Source of the DNA: Micractinium sp. NFX-FRZ
Taxonomy: Eukaryota > Chlorophyta > Trebouxiophyceae > Chlorellales > Chlorellaceae
Length of the DNA stretch: 41,281 bases
NCBI GenBank assembly: GCA_029339195.1
Contig: JAPTJF010000521.1
Span: 1-41,281, forward strand
Direction of reading: 5' to 3'
Position numbers and translations under genes: made by a program. The notes under the pieces are model-generated. The model was not told the DNA's origin, ran no database searches, and saw nothing but the letters and a program-made list of their open reading frames with translations. Position 1 is the first letter of the stretch; each line of letters begins with the position of its first letter. Positions 11,301-21,481 of the stretch are shown here, piece by piece.

Positions 11301-11410
11301 CAGGGGCGCTCCGAGTGCACGCAGCCGGGCTACCTCGGCAGGCTCTTTGCCGCCCTCACCTTGAAACGCCCCTCCCCCTCGCTGCTGATCTCGCCCTTGG
11401 ACCCCTGCAT
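8396..11410 (-). CDS. Ankyrin-repeat protein, copy 2 (5 exons, about 788 aa)
   Basis: Exons in transcript order: 11360-11410, 11130-11217, 10945-11032, 10621-10718, 8396-10437. The total is 2367 nt with consistent phases. The start of the last exon is uncertain by 3 nt, because CAGCAG offers acceptors giving 10437 or 10440. The leader encodes MQGSKGEISSEGEGRFK, then VVYSHGGDEVAVYNLLSEHD. The fourth exon carries LHETLAAELRAFSLPQLAQQ. The long exon has about 16 ankyrin repeats in the same order as copy 1, with insertions in two repeats (one contains AAGEEGALALAVDT, another HHSMRSTAHVSSS). The C-terminus ends LPTHLTHKLLSLFDA. Tandem head-to-tail arrangement and identical exon structure show local duplication. 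Probable binding or scaffold protein; partner unknown. Confidence 0.85.
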
Positions 11411-12628
11411 CCCGTTGCGCGCTGCACAGCTCGGTGGGCTGCCTTCAGGACTTAACCTGGTAAATTCTTGTCAGCACGGCACACGACAATTGCACTGCAC
11501 ACGACTGAGTGTGTGAACTGAAGGGTGCGAAACAGCGCAGTCTCGTTTGGCTCTGGGCGGCTTTACGGAGGGTACTGCTGGCAGAACTGCAGTTGCTTTC
11601 CTCAGGTTTTGGCAAAATGACCTTCCCCAATGCCTCGGTGAGCTTATTATGGATAAGGGTCGCACCCTCAATCCAGCCTGCCCTCTGCTTCACACGCCAA
11701 GGGTGGAGGAGCCGTCACTCTGCCATCTCACTAGTTTGAAGCGCCCCACACTCTAGCCCACCATAGCTTGAATACCCCTCCCTCCCCAACCTCCTTGCAA
11801 ACATGGCAAACAAGTCAGTGGATCTGCTAGTCGGAGAGATGCTGCGGCGCAAGTGGCTGCCACGGATGGCAGCGTGAGCATGTTATTACAGGTGGTGGGA
11901 GGGGTGCCCGCCCGGCTTCTCCCTCCTAACTGAGTGCGTGCTGCCATCCCGGGTGTGGTGTGACAACGAGCAGCACACACAGCAGGCGTGCATCACGCCG
12001 GCACCATCACTTGCACCAGCAGCCAGGCAGCAGCCAGACAGCAGCCAGGCGTGCTCACCAGCAGTAACAGTACATCAATCAAGAGGCACTGGAAGCATCC
12101 TCCAGCAACACTACCTAACGAGCTGACCATGACCTCCCATACGCCATCTTACACCGACACTGGCGGCCACTTGTGTCCATAATCGAGCATGACATGCAGA
12201 GAGTTGCACAAGTGGTGACAGCGCGCGGGGCTGGGAGTGGCAGTGCGGGCGGCCTGGTGCACTGCGGCGGCGGCAGCCCCAGCAGGCCCAGCAGCTTCAC
12301 TGGGCAGACAATGTAGCTGCTCCCCCTTCCAAATCGAGATCAACCCTCCACGGGTGCATCTTGTCAGACGCAGCAGGTCCGTATGCATCAATTTCATGGC
12401 TGTTTGTGAGCATTGGGGCCACGGGGATCGTCGAAAGGTTGCACTGGCGCCTGCCCCAGGGGGAGCGCGGGAGGCACCCGAGGCAAACTACTGCTTCAAG
12501 GCAGGCGTGGGAAGAAAGCGTGTGGGCGTCGGTCTTCCATTGCCCGCCGCCCATAGGCCTGCCGTCCACTGTGGGGGGGCATTTCCATCTGGACGCACGC
12601 AGACCAACGCACTAAAAGCGCGCCACAA
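11411..12628. other. Divergent intergenic region with orphan coding-like segments
   Basis: About 1.2 kb separate ankyrin copy 2 (minus) from the oxidase gene (plus). Two plus-strand segments look coding-like. 11804-11878 is a 24-codon ORF, MANKSVDLLVGEMLRRKWLP and four more residues. 12128-12314 reads LPYAILHRHWRPLVSIIEHD and on to a stop. No phase-consistent splice joins them: the only acceptor after the first would make an 18-nt intron. The reverse strand across the second segment is also open, so it may be chance. The region must also hold the promoters of both flanking genes. Confidence 0.3.
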
Positions 12629-15600
12629 ATGTCGCACGCGGGGGCCGCCGGCCGAGCCGGCCTCGGGGCGCTCGCCCTGCTGCTCTGCCTTGCAGGTGCA
12701 CTCGCGCAGTCGACGTCTTATCGTTGCAGGTGAGATGCAGCTGGTAGCCGGGTTTGACGCGCACTCTGGGGCGCAGATCGCCGCTGGCGCAAGGCGCCTC
12801 GTTGCCGCCGTCGCCCTACTCGGTGTGGCCGCCTGTCAGCCTGCCTCCGCCCTTTCGATTCTCTCGCACAGGATGGGCCCCATCGCCTCTCACAGCGCAT
12901 GCGGCCTGCCATTTGAGCTGGCAAACTTCCAGGTGAGCAGCTGGCTGTGGGTACCAGAGCTGCGCAGCACCTGTCAAGCGACGCCGCTGGCTCTGCCTCG
13001 TGCTGCCCTGGCCCGACCCACCCAACAGCACTGGCTGCCTCTCCGCCTTGTCATCGTGCCCCGCCTGCTGCAGGGGTTCTTCGAGTGCGATGATGCCGTC
13101 AAAGTGGGGCGCCCCAGCAGCATCGAGGAGGTGCAGGCGCTGGTGAGCGGCAGCCCTCGGCGCTCGGCAACAAGTGCAGCGGGATTGTCCGGCTGCCTTC
13201 CAGGGCAGGGTGCCCGCCCACCTTCCCGCACCGCCTGCTGCCCCTGCCTTACAGCGCCTTCCTTTTCATACAGCTTTTCAACTTCCATCCCTCCCACCTC
13301 TTCTCACCAACTCCCGCAGGTCGCCATGTTCCCAAATGTGAAGGCCAGTGGCGTGGGCCACAGCTGGTGGCGCCAGCAGTTCTGCGCGGGCAACACCAGC
13401 AACGCCGTCAACATTGTGAGGGTGCCTGTCCAATGCTTGCCACACACCGGCTGCCTCTTTGCACGAAGCTCTGGCCAGCTGGCGGGGTGCAGCCTGATGC
13501 CTGCTGGTGGCATGGGCTTTCGATAAAGCAAACCTTGCACTCACCGCCACTCTCCTTCCTTCCCGTGGCACCCCCACCGACTGCTCAACCTTGTCCCAAA
13601 ACCAAGGGTAAAACTGGATTGAGGCTCCCATGCACCCAACCGCCCCCTGCTCCCACCCTCGCTGCCGCCAGGTGATGACTGAGCAGCGTCCCACCCTGGA
13701 CATGATGGCCGCACCCGTGGACCCCAAGCAGTGGAGGAACACACCCGTGCCGCCCTCGTTCCCCATCCAGGCAAGCACTTCAGCCAACCTGCGCTGGCCT
13801 CCATGCCAGCTGGCAGCCAGCCTGCCTGGCAATCGCTCCTGCCACAAAGTACAGCCTGCTGCCCCATGCCAACTGCGCATGCTGACTGCCCGCTGCCCCG
13901 GCCCGCACCCAATTCCTCCGTACCCTCCCCAACCTCTCCACCACTCTTGTGACCCCCATCATGTCGTGGGCAACAGGTGGATGAGGAGAAGCAGACGGTG
14001 ACCGTGGCCGCCGGCATCACGCAGCGTGTGCTGCTGGACTACCTGTCGGGTGAGGGTGGGCCAGACTGGTTTTGTGGCAGCAGGAGAAGGCCTAGGGAAA
14101 GAGGGAGGGCAGCGTGGAGGAGGCGCAGGCAAGAAGGGCGCCGAGCGGGGGGGAGGATCAAGTGCTGTTGGTGCTGAAGCGAGCACGCGGTCTATGACGT
14201 GACACCCGCCACCCTGCGCCTCCTTCATGCACGCCAGCCAGCCTTCCTGACCCACCCAGCTTGCCCCTCTCGCCCTTCTCTGCAGAGTACAAGTACTGGA
14301 GGCAGCCCTCCGGTTGGACCCTGCCCGCCTTCACCTGGTGAGCTGGACAGCTGGCCGGGGCAGCGCTGACGTGGCGCTGCACGCAGCTTGGGGCTTTGCG
14401 GTACACCCAACGTCTCCTCAAACTGTCCAGGGATGCAGTTTGTTCAGTGTACGTCCTGCGCACCTCCCCACCAGCCCTCCACAGCCCTTCCCACTCTGCC
14501 AGCTGCCTGCCTCCCCCCTTGCCAGGTTCCTGGACCAAACTATCGGCGGTGCGGTGGCCACAGCCTCCCACGGATCCAGCATGCGCCACGGCACACTCTC
14601 GGCACAGGTGAGCGCCAGCCCAGCCCGGCACACTGTTGGCTGCACGGTGACTTGTGCGGCAGTGACGGCCGTTGTTTGATCTACCTGGAACACATCACTG
14701 TTCTCCCTCACCCTCTCCGCTCTCCTCCCGACCGGGGCACCCACTCCTGCAGCTGCGTGGCCTCAAGATGGTGCTGGCCAACGGCACCCTGGCAGAGTTC
14801 TCGCCCAACATCAGCATGCACCTCTTCCAGGCAGCAGGTGGCTTGGGGTGGGGGGGGAGGCGTGAGGGTGTGCTCCCTCGAGGTTCGCCAGCCTCCCTAG
14901 ATCTGGCGTGCTTCCGGCCAGGCGGTTGCCCAGACCGCCGAGCGCTGTCGGCGAGACCCTCGGCGGTTTGTGTGCCTCCCTGCCCAGGGCGCGCCCCTCA
15001 GTAAGCCTTTAGAGACCGCCTCGAGCCGAGTGGCTCCCCGCCTCCTCCTGCCCGCCCGCCTGCTGCAGGCGTGGGCGTGGGGCGGCTGGGCGTGACCACG
15101 GAGGTCACTCTGAAGATCAAGCCGCAGCAGGTGCGCTGTGGTCCGCCATGTCGCCGCTGCATTGAAGAGCAGGGGGCGGGGCAGGCCTTTTAGCACACAC
15201 ACGTGCCAACGCCTACCAAAGCACACACGCTCCTGCCCCAACCGCACACGTTCTGACCCTGCCTCCCATCCACCCACCCACTTGTGCAGGCCATCCGCCG
15301 CAGCCTGCAGGAGCTGTCGTTCAGGGACTTTGCCCTGCAGGTGGGGCGGTGCGGCAGGCACATACTGCGTCGATCAGGGCATCGGCGCATTCCACGCCAT
15401 GCATGCACCATGCTGTGTTCATGTTCACCTGGTTTCTTGACTGGCACCCCCTGCTGCTGCACCCTTGCATCTGCCCAGCTGCCCAAGCGGTGTGTGTCTG
15501 CCTTTCTCGTGTGTGCTCCGCAGGTGAAGAAGGTGCAGGACGAGTACGTGGCCGCCAAGCGGGCGGGGAGCGCCGACGGCATGCGCCGCGCCCTGTTCCA

Positions 15601-18356
15601 GGTGGGCACTCTGGTGGCAAGCCTGATCCACAGTTTGCACGCTGGCACAGCACATGCAGAGACCTGGGGCTTGGGGAGAGAGGTGTGGTGGTGGGACCGG
15701 CAGTGGCGGCCAGCTGAGCCTGTGGGCAGGCAGGAGAGGCAGGCAGGGCACCGGGGCGCCGTGGCATCCCCTCTCCCTGGCCGCTCCCTCCCCCTCCTCG
15801 ACATGACGCCTGCTTGTCCCGCGCAGGTGGACGAGACCCAGGCGTTCTGGGCAGCGCCCACAGCCACTGTGCAGGTGCGTGGGACCCACCCCAGCAGCAT
15901 GCACACCCTGCACTGCCTGCTGGTTAGTGCTGCCACAGCTTTGCGTCATTTGCTTCAAGCACCAAGTTGGCCCGCAGCGTACTTCAACAAGTACGTCACA
16001 GTCCCAGAAGGCCTTCGTTTCGGGCATTCTCTGGAGCGGGATCTCACATGTGTCCCACATGTATGCCTCGGCGTCAGCACTACGGCATTCCACCATGCCG
16101 GGTTTGAGTCACCTCGTGGTTGTGTCACCTTCATTGCAGCGTGTGGACTACGAGCACATGGATCGGGAGCCCAATGCCGTGGTGCTCAACGCCATGCCCG
16201 CCGGCGAGCCGCTGGTGCAGGTGGGGCGCAGGCGGGGCCAGACAGGGCAAGACGGCAGGCAGCGGGGGTGCATGGAATGAGCAGGTGGTGCTCACCGCAT
16301 CGCAGCAGCTACCCCCACGTGCCGGGCTCGATGCGTCTGCATCAGCTTTGTTTCCAGAGCCACCCACACATCCCTCCAGCCGGCCGTCCCCCTGTGCAAG
16401 CACACCCTGCTCGTCTCCTTCTCCCCCATTCCCAGCCGCCCTGCGCCCACCACCTGGCCGCAGGGGATGAACGGCCCCCAGGACGGCCCCCAGCCCCAGG
16501 TTGAGAAGGCCACCGTGGGTGCCAACCCGCGCATGGCGGCCCCCGGCAGCACCCGCATGTGGAGCAACATCTACGTGCAGCAGCTGCGCCCCAAGGTGGC
16601 GCCCGGCACCTTTGAGAGCCGGCGGGCCTACCTGTCCATGAGGTGGGTGAGGCGTGCCAGCTCAGCACAAGACGGCGGGGTGGGAGACGAGGGGGCACGC
16701 TGCCGGCTGGGCTGGTGGGCTGCACACTTGGTTGTGCGGTGGGGCCAGAAACCAAGGCGCGAGAGTGTTTTGCGCTCTAAAAGCGCTGCCTGGCTTCCCT
16801 CGTGCTCCACTGCAGTGACGCCGAGACCGCCCTGACGTCGACCTTTGCACCGTACGATCAGTACGAGGTGCGTGTGAGTGCGGTGGTGCCGCTGCCTCTG
16901 CCACGCCAGCCTGGCAGGCTGACCAGGCAACTTGGCTCGACGGTCGGGCTCAAGGGCGGAGCTCGGCTCAGCCAGCCACCAATCCACAGACCCCGGCTAC
17001 CCAAAGCTTGCCGCCAGTTGCCGCACCTTACTGCTGCTCACCACATACGCGTGTGACTCGCCCCTGCAGGTGGCCATCCCCATTGAGCGTGCTGGCAGCT
17101 GCCTGATGGAGATGGGCAACGAGATCTACGGACCGGCACGCCTCTTTGAGGGGGCCAGGACACCCTGGCTGGTCCGGTTCACTACGTGAGTGCGGGAGTG
17201 AGGGAGGGCAGGAGAGAAGGAGCGCTGTGCCTTTGAGTGCAGAGGGAGCGCTGTGGGCGTTGAGAGGAGGCAGCAGCCAGTGCTGTGTTCTGAAGTGCAA
17301 AGGGGCGCGGTTGATGCGAGAGGGTGTTGATGGGATGGCGGCACGCTGCTGCAAGGCAGTCTCACTTGCTCGCACTCGCGTAGGAAGTTCTGAGCTGGGC
17401 ACGCCGAGTGTGCAACGTGTTGTACTGTGTCCGCACCGGGGAGGCTTATCATGCTTGTTTGCTCCTTACATCCCCTGTCGGCCGCTCCCCTGCCCGCTTG
17501 CAGTGAGGAGGACTTCTACCTGTCGCCCGCCACCGACGGCCCCGTCATGTGGATCAACATGGAGGACTACATCAGCCGCTCCAGCGGCCAGACCAACGCC
17601 CCCTTCCAGCGCGCCATCCAGCTCTTCCGCCAGCGTTGCGGCGCTCGCCTGCACTGGGGCAAGGTGCGGGCCTCTTGCTGATTCCAGGGTGGCGGGGCAG
17701 CGGCGTATGCCAGCGGCAATGGGGCGACAAGGTGGGGGCCTGGGCTGGCCAGCCCATGAGCGAGGAGAGAGTGCCTGCACATGCAAGCAGGAGCCGGCAG
17801 GCCTGTATGGAGGCCACGGGTTGGGGCAGGCTGTGGGTTTGGCAGTACTCTCAAGAGTTGCGACCAAGCTCGACCGCAGTGGGCCAAGTGCCTGCTCACC
17901 TCCCAATCCACGCGGTGCATTGCAGGCCGGCTGGCCGGAGCATGCCCCCTGCTACCAGGGCGCCAGGGAGTTCCCCAACACATGGTGCCACTTTGGCTGC
18001 GCTGCCCAGGCAAGCAGGGGGGTGATGTGGTGCAGGATAGGGGCCCGGGCTGAGCGGCCTGTGTGAGGAAAGGAAGTGCGAGCACTGCCCTGCGCTCTGC
18101 ATGCTCTGCCTGCGCCCTGCGTATGCCATTCACACTACGCGTTATTCTTCCTGCCCCCCTTTCTGACACCTACCGACCCTCTTTCCATCCCACGCGATTT
18201 CAGGCGCTGGACCCCACCAGCAAGTTCAGGTCGGAGTGGGACGGCTGGCGGTGGCAGGCAACGCGCGGCGGCGCCCCCGTGCCCTTTGCCTCATGCTGCA
18301 CCCCGCAGGGCTTCTCGAGCCAGTGCCAGTGCGCAACCCGGCCCGAGTGCAGCTGA
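12629..18356 (+). CDS. Secreted FAD-linked aldonolactone oxidase-like protein (GULLO/ALO family), 20 exons, 593 aa
   Basis: Exons: 12629-12729, 12872-12932, 13074-13142, 13320-13415, 13672-13770, 13977-14049, 14286-14337, 14526-14607, 14753-14837, 15069-15130, 15290-15340, 15524-15601, 15827-15874, 16140-16220, 16464-16642, 16816-16867, 17070-17185, 17504-17663, 17926-18009, 18204-18356. The total is 1782 nt and all phases fit. Residues 1-26 form a signal peptide (LGALALLLCLAGALA, then Q). The FAD domain shows GVGHSWW, where His91 is at the position that carries covalent 8-alpha-histidyl FAD in gulonolactone and alditol oxidases, and TIGGAVATASHGSS. The C-terminal half has RLHWGK (residues 510-515), the family signature near the active site. 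Such enzymes oxidise aldonolactones or alditols with oxygen; the exact substrate cannot be read from sequence. The last 25 residues are Cys-rich (CCTPQGF, CQC). Introns 5 and 19 have GC donors. Confidence 0.85.
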
Positions 18357-18747
18357 GGGCCAGCTGTTCATAGGCGCCAGAGCGCCAGCAGGGCAGCTCC
18401 TGGCCAGCTGCCGCCGTTGTTGACCCACGGGCTTTTTTGACGGAGATGTGTACCTATTTATACCGGGATTTATGGACTGACCTTCAATTACTGCCCTTTT
18501 TCAAACTGAAATGAGTTTACAGTGAGGTTTCAGAGTCATAAGAGGCACAGTGTGAAGGAAAGCACGGCATGCTTCTGAAGCAATGAACCATGCGTTGCTG
18601 TCCGCACCCTGTCGAGGCTTCCCTGTCCCACAGCCGCACGTCCAAGACTGTGCCCGCACCCCAGCACCCCATCCCAGCAGGAACCTCGGGCCACCGCTCC
18701 GACCAACCTGAGCTCCGTGATCTGCGTTTCTGTCGCTCTCGATCGGC
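18357..18747. other. 3' flank of oxidase gene and 5' flank of F-box/LRR gene
   Basis: The two genes are head-to-tail. An AT-rich island lies at about 18430-18530 with a TATA-like TATTTATA at 18455-18462, about 290 bp before the next start codon. This may be a core promoter element, but no transcript start is known. No further gene is seen. Confidence 0.3.
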
Positions 18748-21074
18748 ATGGGGCGCAAGGCAGGCGAGCTGCATGACGAGGCCCTGCAAGCCATCTTTGC
18801 TGCGCTGGACTTCCAAGAGAGGTGGGCCGTCTACCGCCTGCCGCCCGCCTGCCGCCCGCCTCTGCCGCCTTCCATGCCTGCCTGCCACTCTCCCGGTGCT
18901 CGCCCACCTTCTGCCTGCCGTCTGCCTGCCTTGCCCTGGATAGGCGCCGCTTACCCGTACTTGAGTTGTTGACGCCATCGAACTGCAACTGCCCCGCTTG
19001 CCTCCCCGCTCAGGCACCAGGCCGTGCCGCTCGTGTGCAAGCGCTGGGCGCGTGTGTCGGCGGCACCGGCGCTGCTGCGCCGCGTGCGCGTGGCATTGCG
19101 CGGCCAGCACACCCTGCCCAGTGCGCGCGCCCTGCACTTCTGGCTCGCCCGGCGCGGCGCCGGGGTGGTACGCGTGCTGGAAATCGAGGTGCACCCGCTC
19201 TGGGAGAATGCTCTGGGCATGCCAGCCACCCTCTCCCAAGAGGACGGCAAGCAAGTACTGACAGAGCTCTTCATGGGCATCAAGGCCTGTGGAGGAGCCT
19301 CCGGGTCGCTCCAGGAGCTCTCCCTCACCCTGGAGTGCCTCCCCAACTTCCACCTGCCGCCCTCTGTGGTCGCCGCGCTGCGCATGCTGCGTGCGCTGCG
19401 CCTGACCTGCAGCGCCGCCCGCCTCACGCTGGCCACGCCCCTCCACACCCTGGCGCGCCTCGAGCGCCTGGTGCTGGTGTCCACGCCACTGCGCCTCAGG
19501 ACAGACTGCACCCTGCCCAAAGGGCTCACACAGCTGGAGCTGGGAGGGCTGGGCAAGCACGGGCTGCCCCTGCAGGTGCGGCTGGTATGCAGGCAGCGTG
19601 GGCGGGCAGCAGGGCGGGCAGCTGGCGGGAAGCTGCTCTGACAGCTGCCAGCACCTGGCATGGAAACAAGGAGGGATGTGGGCCAGCGTGGGCTGCCCTG
19701 CAGGCGCGGCGCTGGTTTGGCAGGCAGCCAAGGAGCATCACGTGGGAGGATAGGAGCAAAGCATAGCTGCCTTGACATCCACTCTGCGCCTGGCGGTAAA
19801 GCAAGGCTGTCCGCTCGTGCACGCGGACCCTGCCCCCTGCCCCCCACTCCCCGCAGATCACCGCCCTCTCGGCCCTGCGCAGCCTGGCCCTCAGCAGCCT
19901 GGAGTGCGACAGCGCAGGCTACCGCCTGCTGCCCAGCCTGGCAGGCAGCCTGGAGAGCTTGAGCGTCAGCGGGTGCCGCAGGTCAGCAGGGAGGCGGGGC
20001 GCGCTGGCAGGGCTGCCTGCATGTAGGGCCAGGACATGCAGGGCACTGCTGGCAGGGCCGCTGCCGGCGCACGGTTGCTGGCATGCAGGGGAGTGCAGGG
20101 CGGACAGCGGGCAGTGCTGCCAGGGAGGCAAGAATTGTGGCAGGGCCTCGAGCGTGGCACAGCACAGCACAGCGGGCAGGGCACACATGCTGTGCTGTGC
20201 TGGGGCGTGCAGCGACACTGGAGGTGCTGGCCGGCAGGGCGGTTGGGGCCTGCAAGTCGGCAGCGGTGCACCCGCTTCACCCGCCCTGCGCACCCACCCC
20301 ATCACCCTCTCCCTCTACCGCAGCCTGCCGGCGCCGGACGCCGTCCGCCCGCTGTCCCGCCTGCGCACCCTTCACCTGACCGACGGCACAGCCCCCAAGC
20401 AGGACAGCGCCACGGTGTCCGCTGCCGGCGGGCTGCTCAAGTCACTGCCTCAACTCACTGCCCTCAGCCTTGCCTCTGGAGCACGCACCCCCTCCCTGCC
20501 AGCCGATGCCCTGGCGGCCCTGCCCCGCCTGCAGTGCTTTGCCTGGCTGGGACCTGCCACCCCCGAGCCATCTGAGCTGCCCACTGGCCCCTGGCTGGCT
20601 TCCCTGAGGAGGCTGCAGGCCACCCCAGACATGCTGCTAGCTTCCCTGGGCACCCTGGCAGCTGCCGCGCAGCTGCAGGTGGTGGCTGCTGCTGGCCTGG
20701 ACTCCTGGACCACCTCACACCACCAGCTGCTGCGCGGCCTGGCCGCCCTGCCCTCCCTGCGCCGCGCCGCCTTTGCGCTCGCCCCGCACACCCAAGCCTC
20801 CGACTTTGCAGAGACGGCCTTGCAGGTAGGTGGGGCAGGAGGGTGTCGTACCGGACTTCTCGCAATTAAATCCTTCGAGGCTCTGAGCTCTACATTCTAC
20901 TGCTCTGTGTCAGCACTTCAACTCTGCAGTCACGTGCGTGCACCCCTGACATCACTTTTTGGGGGGCAATCTCCTCCCCTGCAGGCGGAGGACCTGAGCC
21001 CAGGGCTGACGCTGCAGTTCCTGCCTGCCGGCGCCCAGCTGTCGCAAGTGATGCTGTCGGAGGACGACTCGTGA
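18748..21074 (+). CDS. F-box and leucine-rich-repeat-like protein, 5 exons, 450 aa
   Basis: Exons: 18748-18821, 19014-19575, 19857-19981, 20324-20825, 20985-21074 (1353 nt, phases consistent). Residues 8-45 read as an F-box: LHDEALQAIFAALDFQER then HQAVPLVCKRWARVS, matching the L.DE.L..IF..L...D.....VCK.W pattern. The rest is a series of leucine-rich segments (LRALRLTCSAARLTL, LERLVLVSTPLRL, LTQLELGGLGK, LRSLALSSLE, LTALSLASGA), typical of F-box LRR proteins. In that family the F-box binds SKP1 in an SCF ubiquitin ligase and the LRRs choose the substrate; applying that here is inference. The short acidic tail ends SEDDS. The target is unknown. The start codon is the only ATG before the F-box in a good exon. 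Confidence 0.78.
19683..19732 (+). repeat. Echo of the 3' end of exon 2, F-box/LRR gene
   Basis: GGGCTGCCCTGCAGGCGCGG followed by CGCTGGTTTGGCAGGCAGC mirrors the exon 2 end and intron start at 19561-19600 (GGGCTGCCCCTGCAGGTGCG then GCTGGTATGCAGGCAGC). The copy lies 128 bp downstream in intron 2, and its donor has become GC. Confidence 0.65.
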
Positions 21075-21481
21075 AGCACAGCTGCCGCCGATGTGCAGCA
21101 GAGTGGCTGCCCTGCGCAGCGCTGTTGTGCTTCACCTCGGCTGGTGTGGAGGCATCCGGCTGGAAGCATTTGGGCACATGTGGCACCCTTCCTGCTGAAC
21201 CTTGACCTGCCTTGTTCAAACTGTTCGTCTCCTGGTCCTCTGTTTGTTTCTCACATAAACCGTGACTTGTGTTCTTGTTTGCTAGTCTGGCGCTGTCCGC
21301 CATCTGTTGCACCCTGCTGCCCATATGCTCAACGTGTTGCACAATGCTCGTCGTGCTGCAGTGTGTTGTGCACATAGATGAAGCCTCAAAATGAGTGGGC
21401 AAGCGCCCAGGGCGGGAGCACTCGCTCGGTCAAAGGTCACCCCGCATGCTGCTTTGCAGGCAGGCAAGCGCAGTGCGTGCT
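21075..21481. other. Convergent 3' flanks of F-box/LRR and PTPA genes
   Basis: No gene is visible on either strand. The centre (about 21200-21320) is less GC-rich, as expected of 3' untranslated sequence. No TGTAA motif is found on either strand. Confidence 0.4.

Noticed and set aside
12237..13526. Plus-strand open frame of 429 codons overlapping the start of the oxidase gene
   Set aside because: It runs through predicted introns and exons in a different frame, has no domain-like sequence and is an effect of high GC content. The spliced oxidase model explains the region.
15284..16504. Plus-strand open frame of 406 codons inside the oxidase gene
   Set aside because: It crosses several phase-consistent exons and their splice sites. 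The sequence is low in conserved motifs and is a frame shadow.
18517..19731. Minus-strand open frame of 404 codons opposite the F-box/LRR gene
   Set aside because: It is antisense to exons with clear F-box and LRR sequence. Its product is Gln/Arg-rich without recognisable domains.
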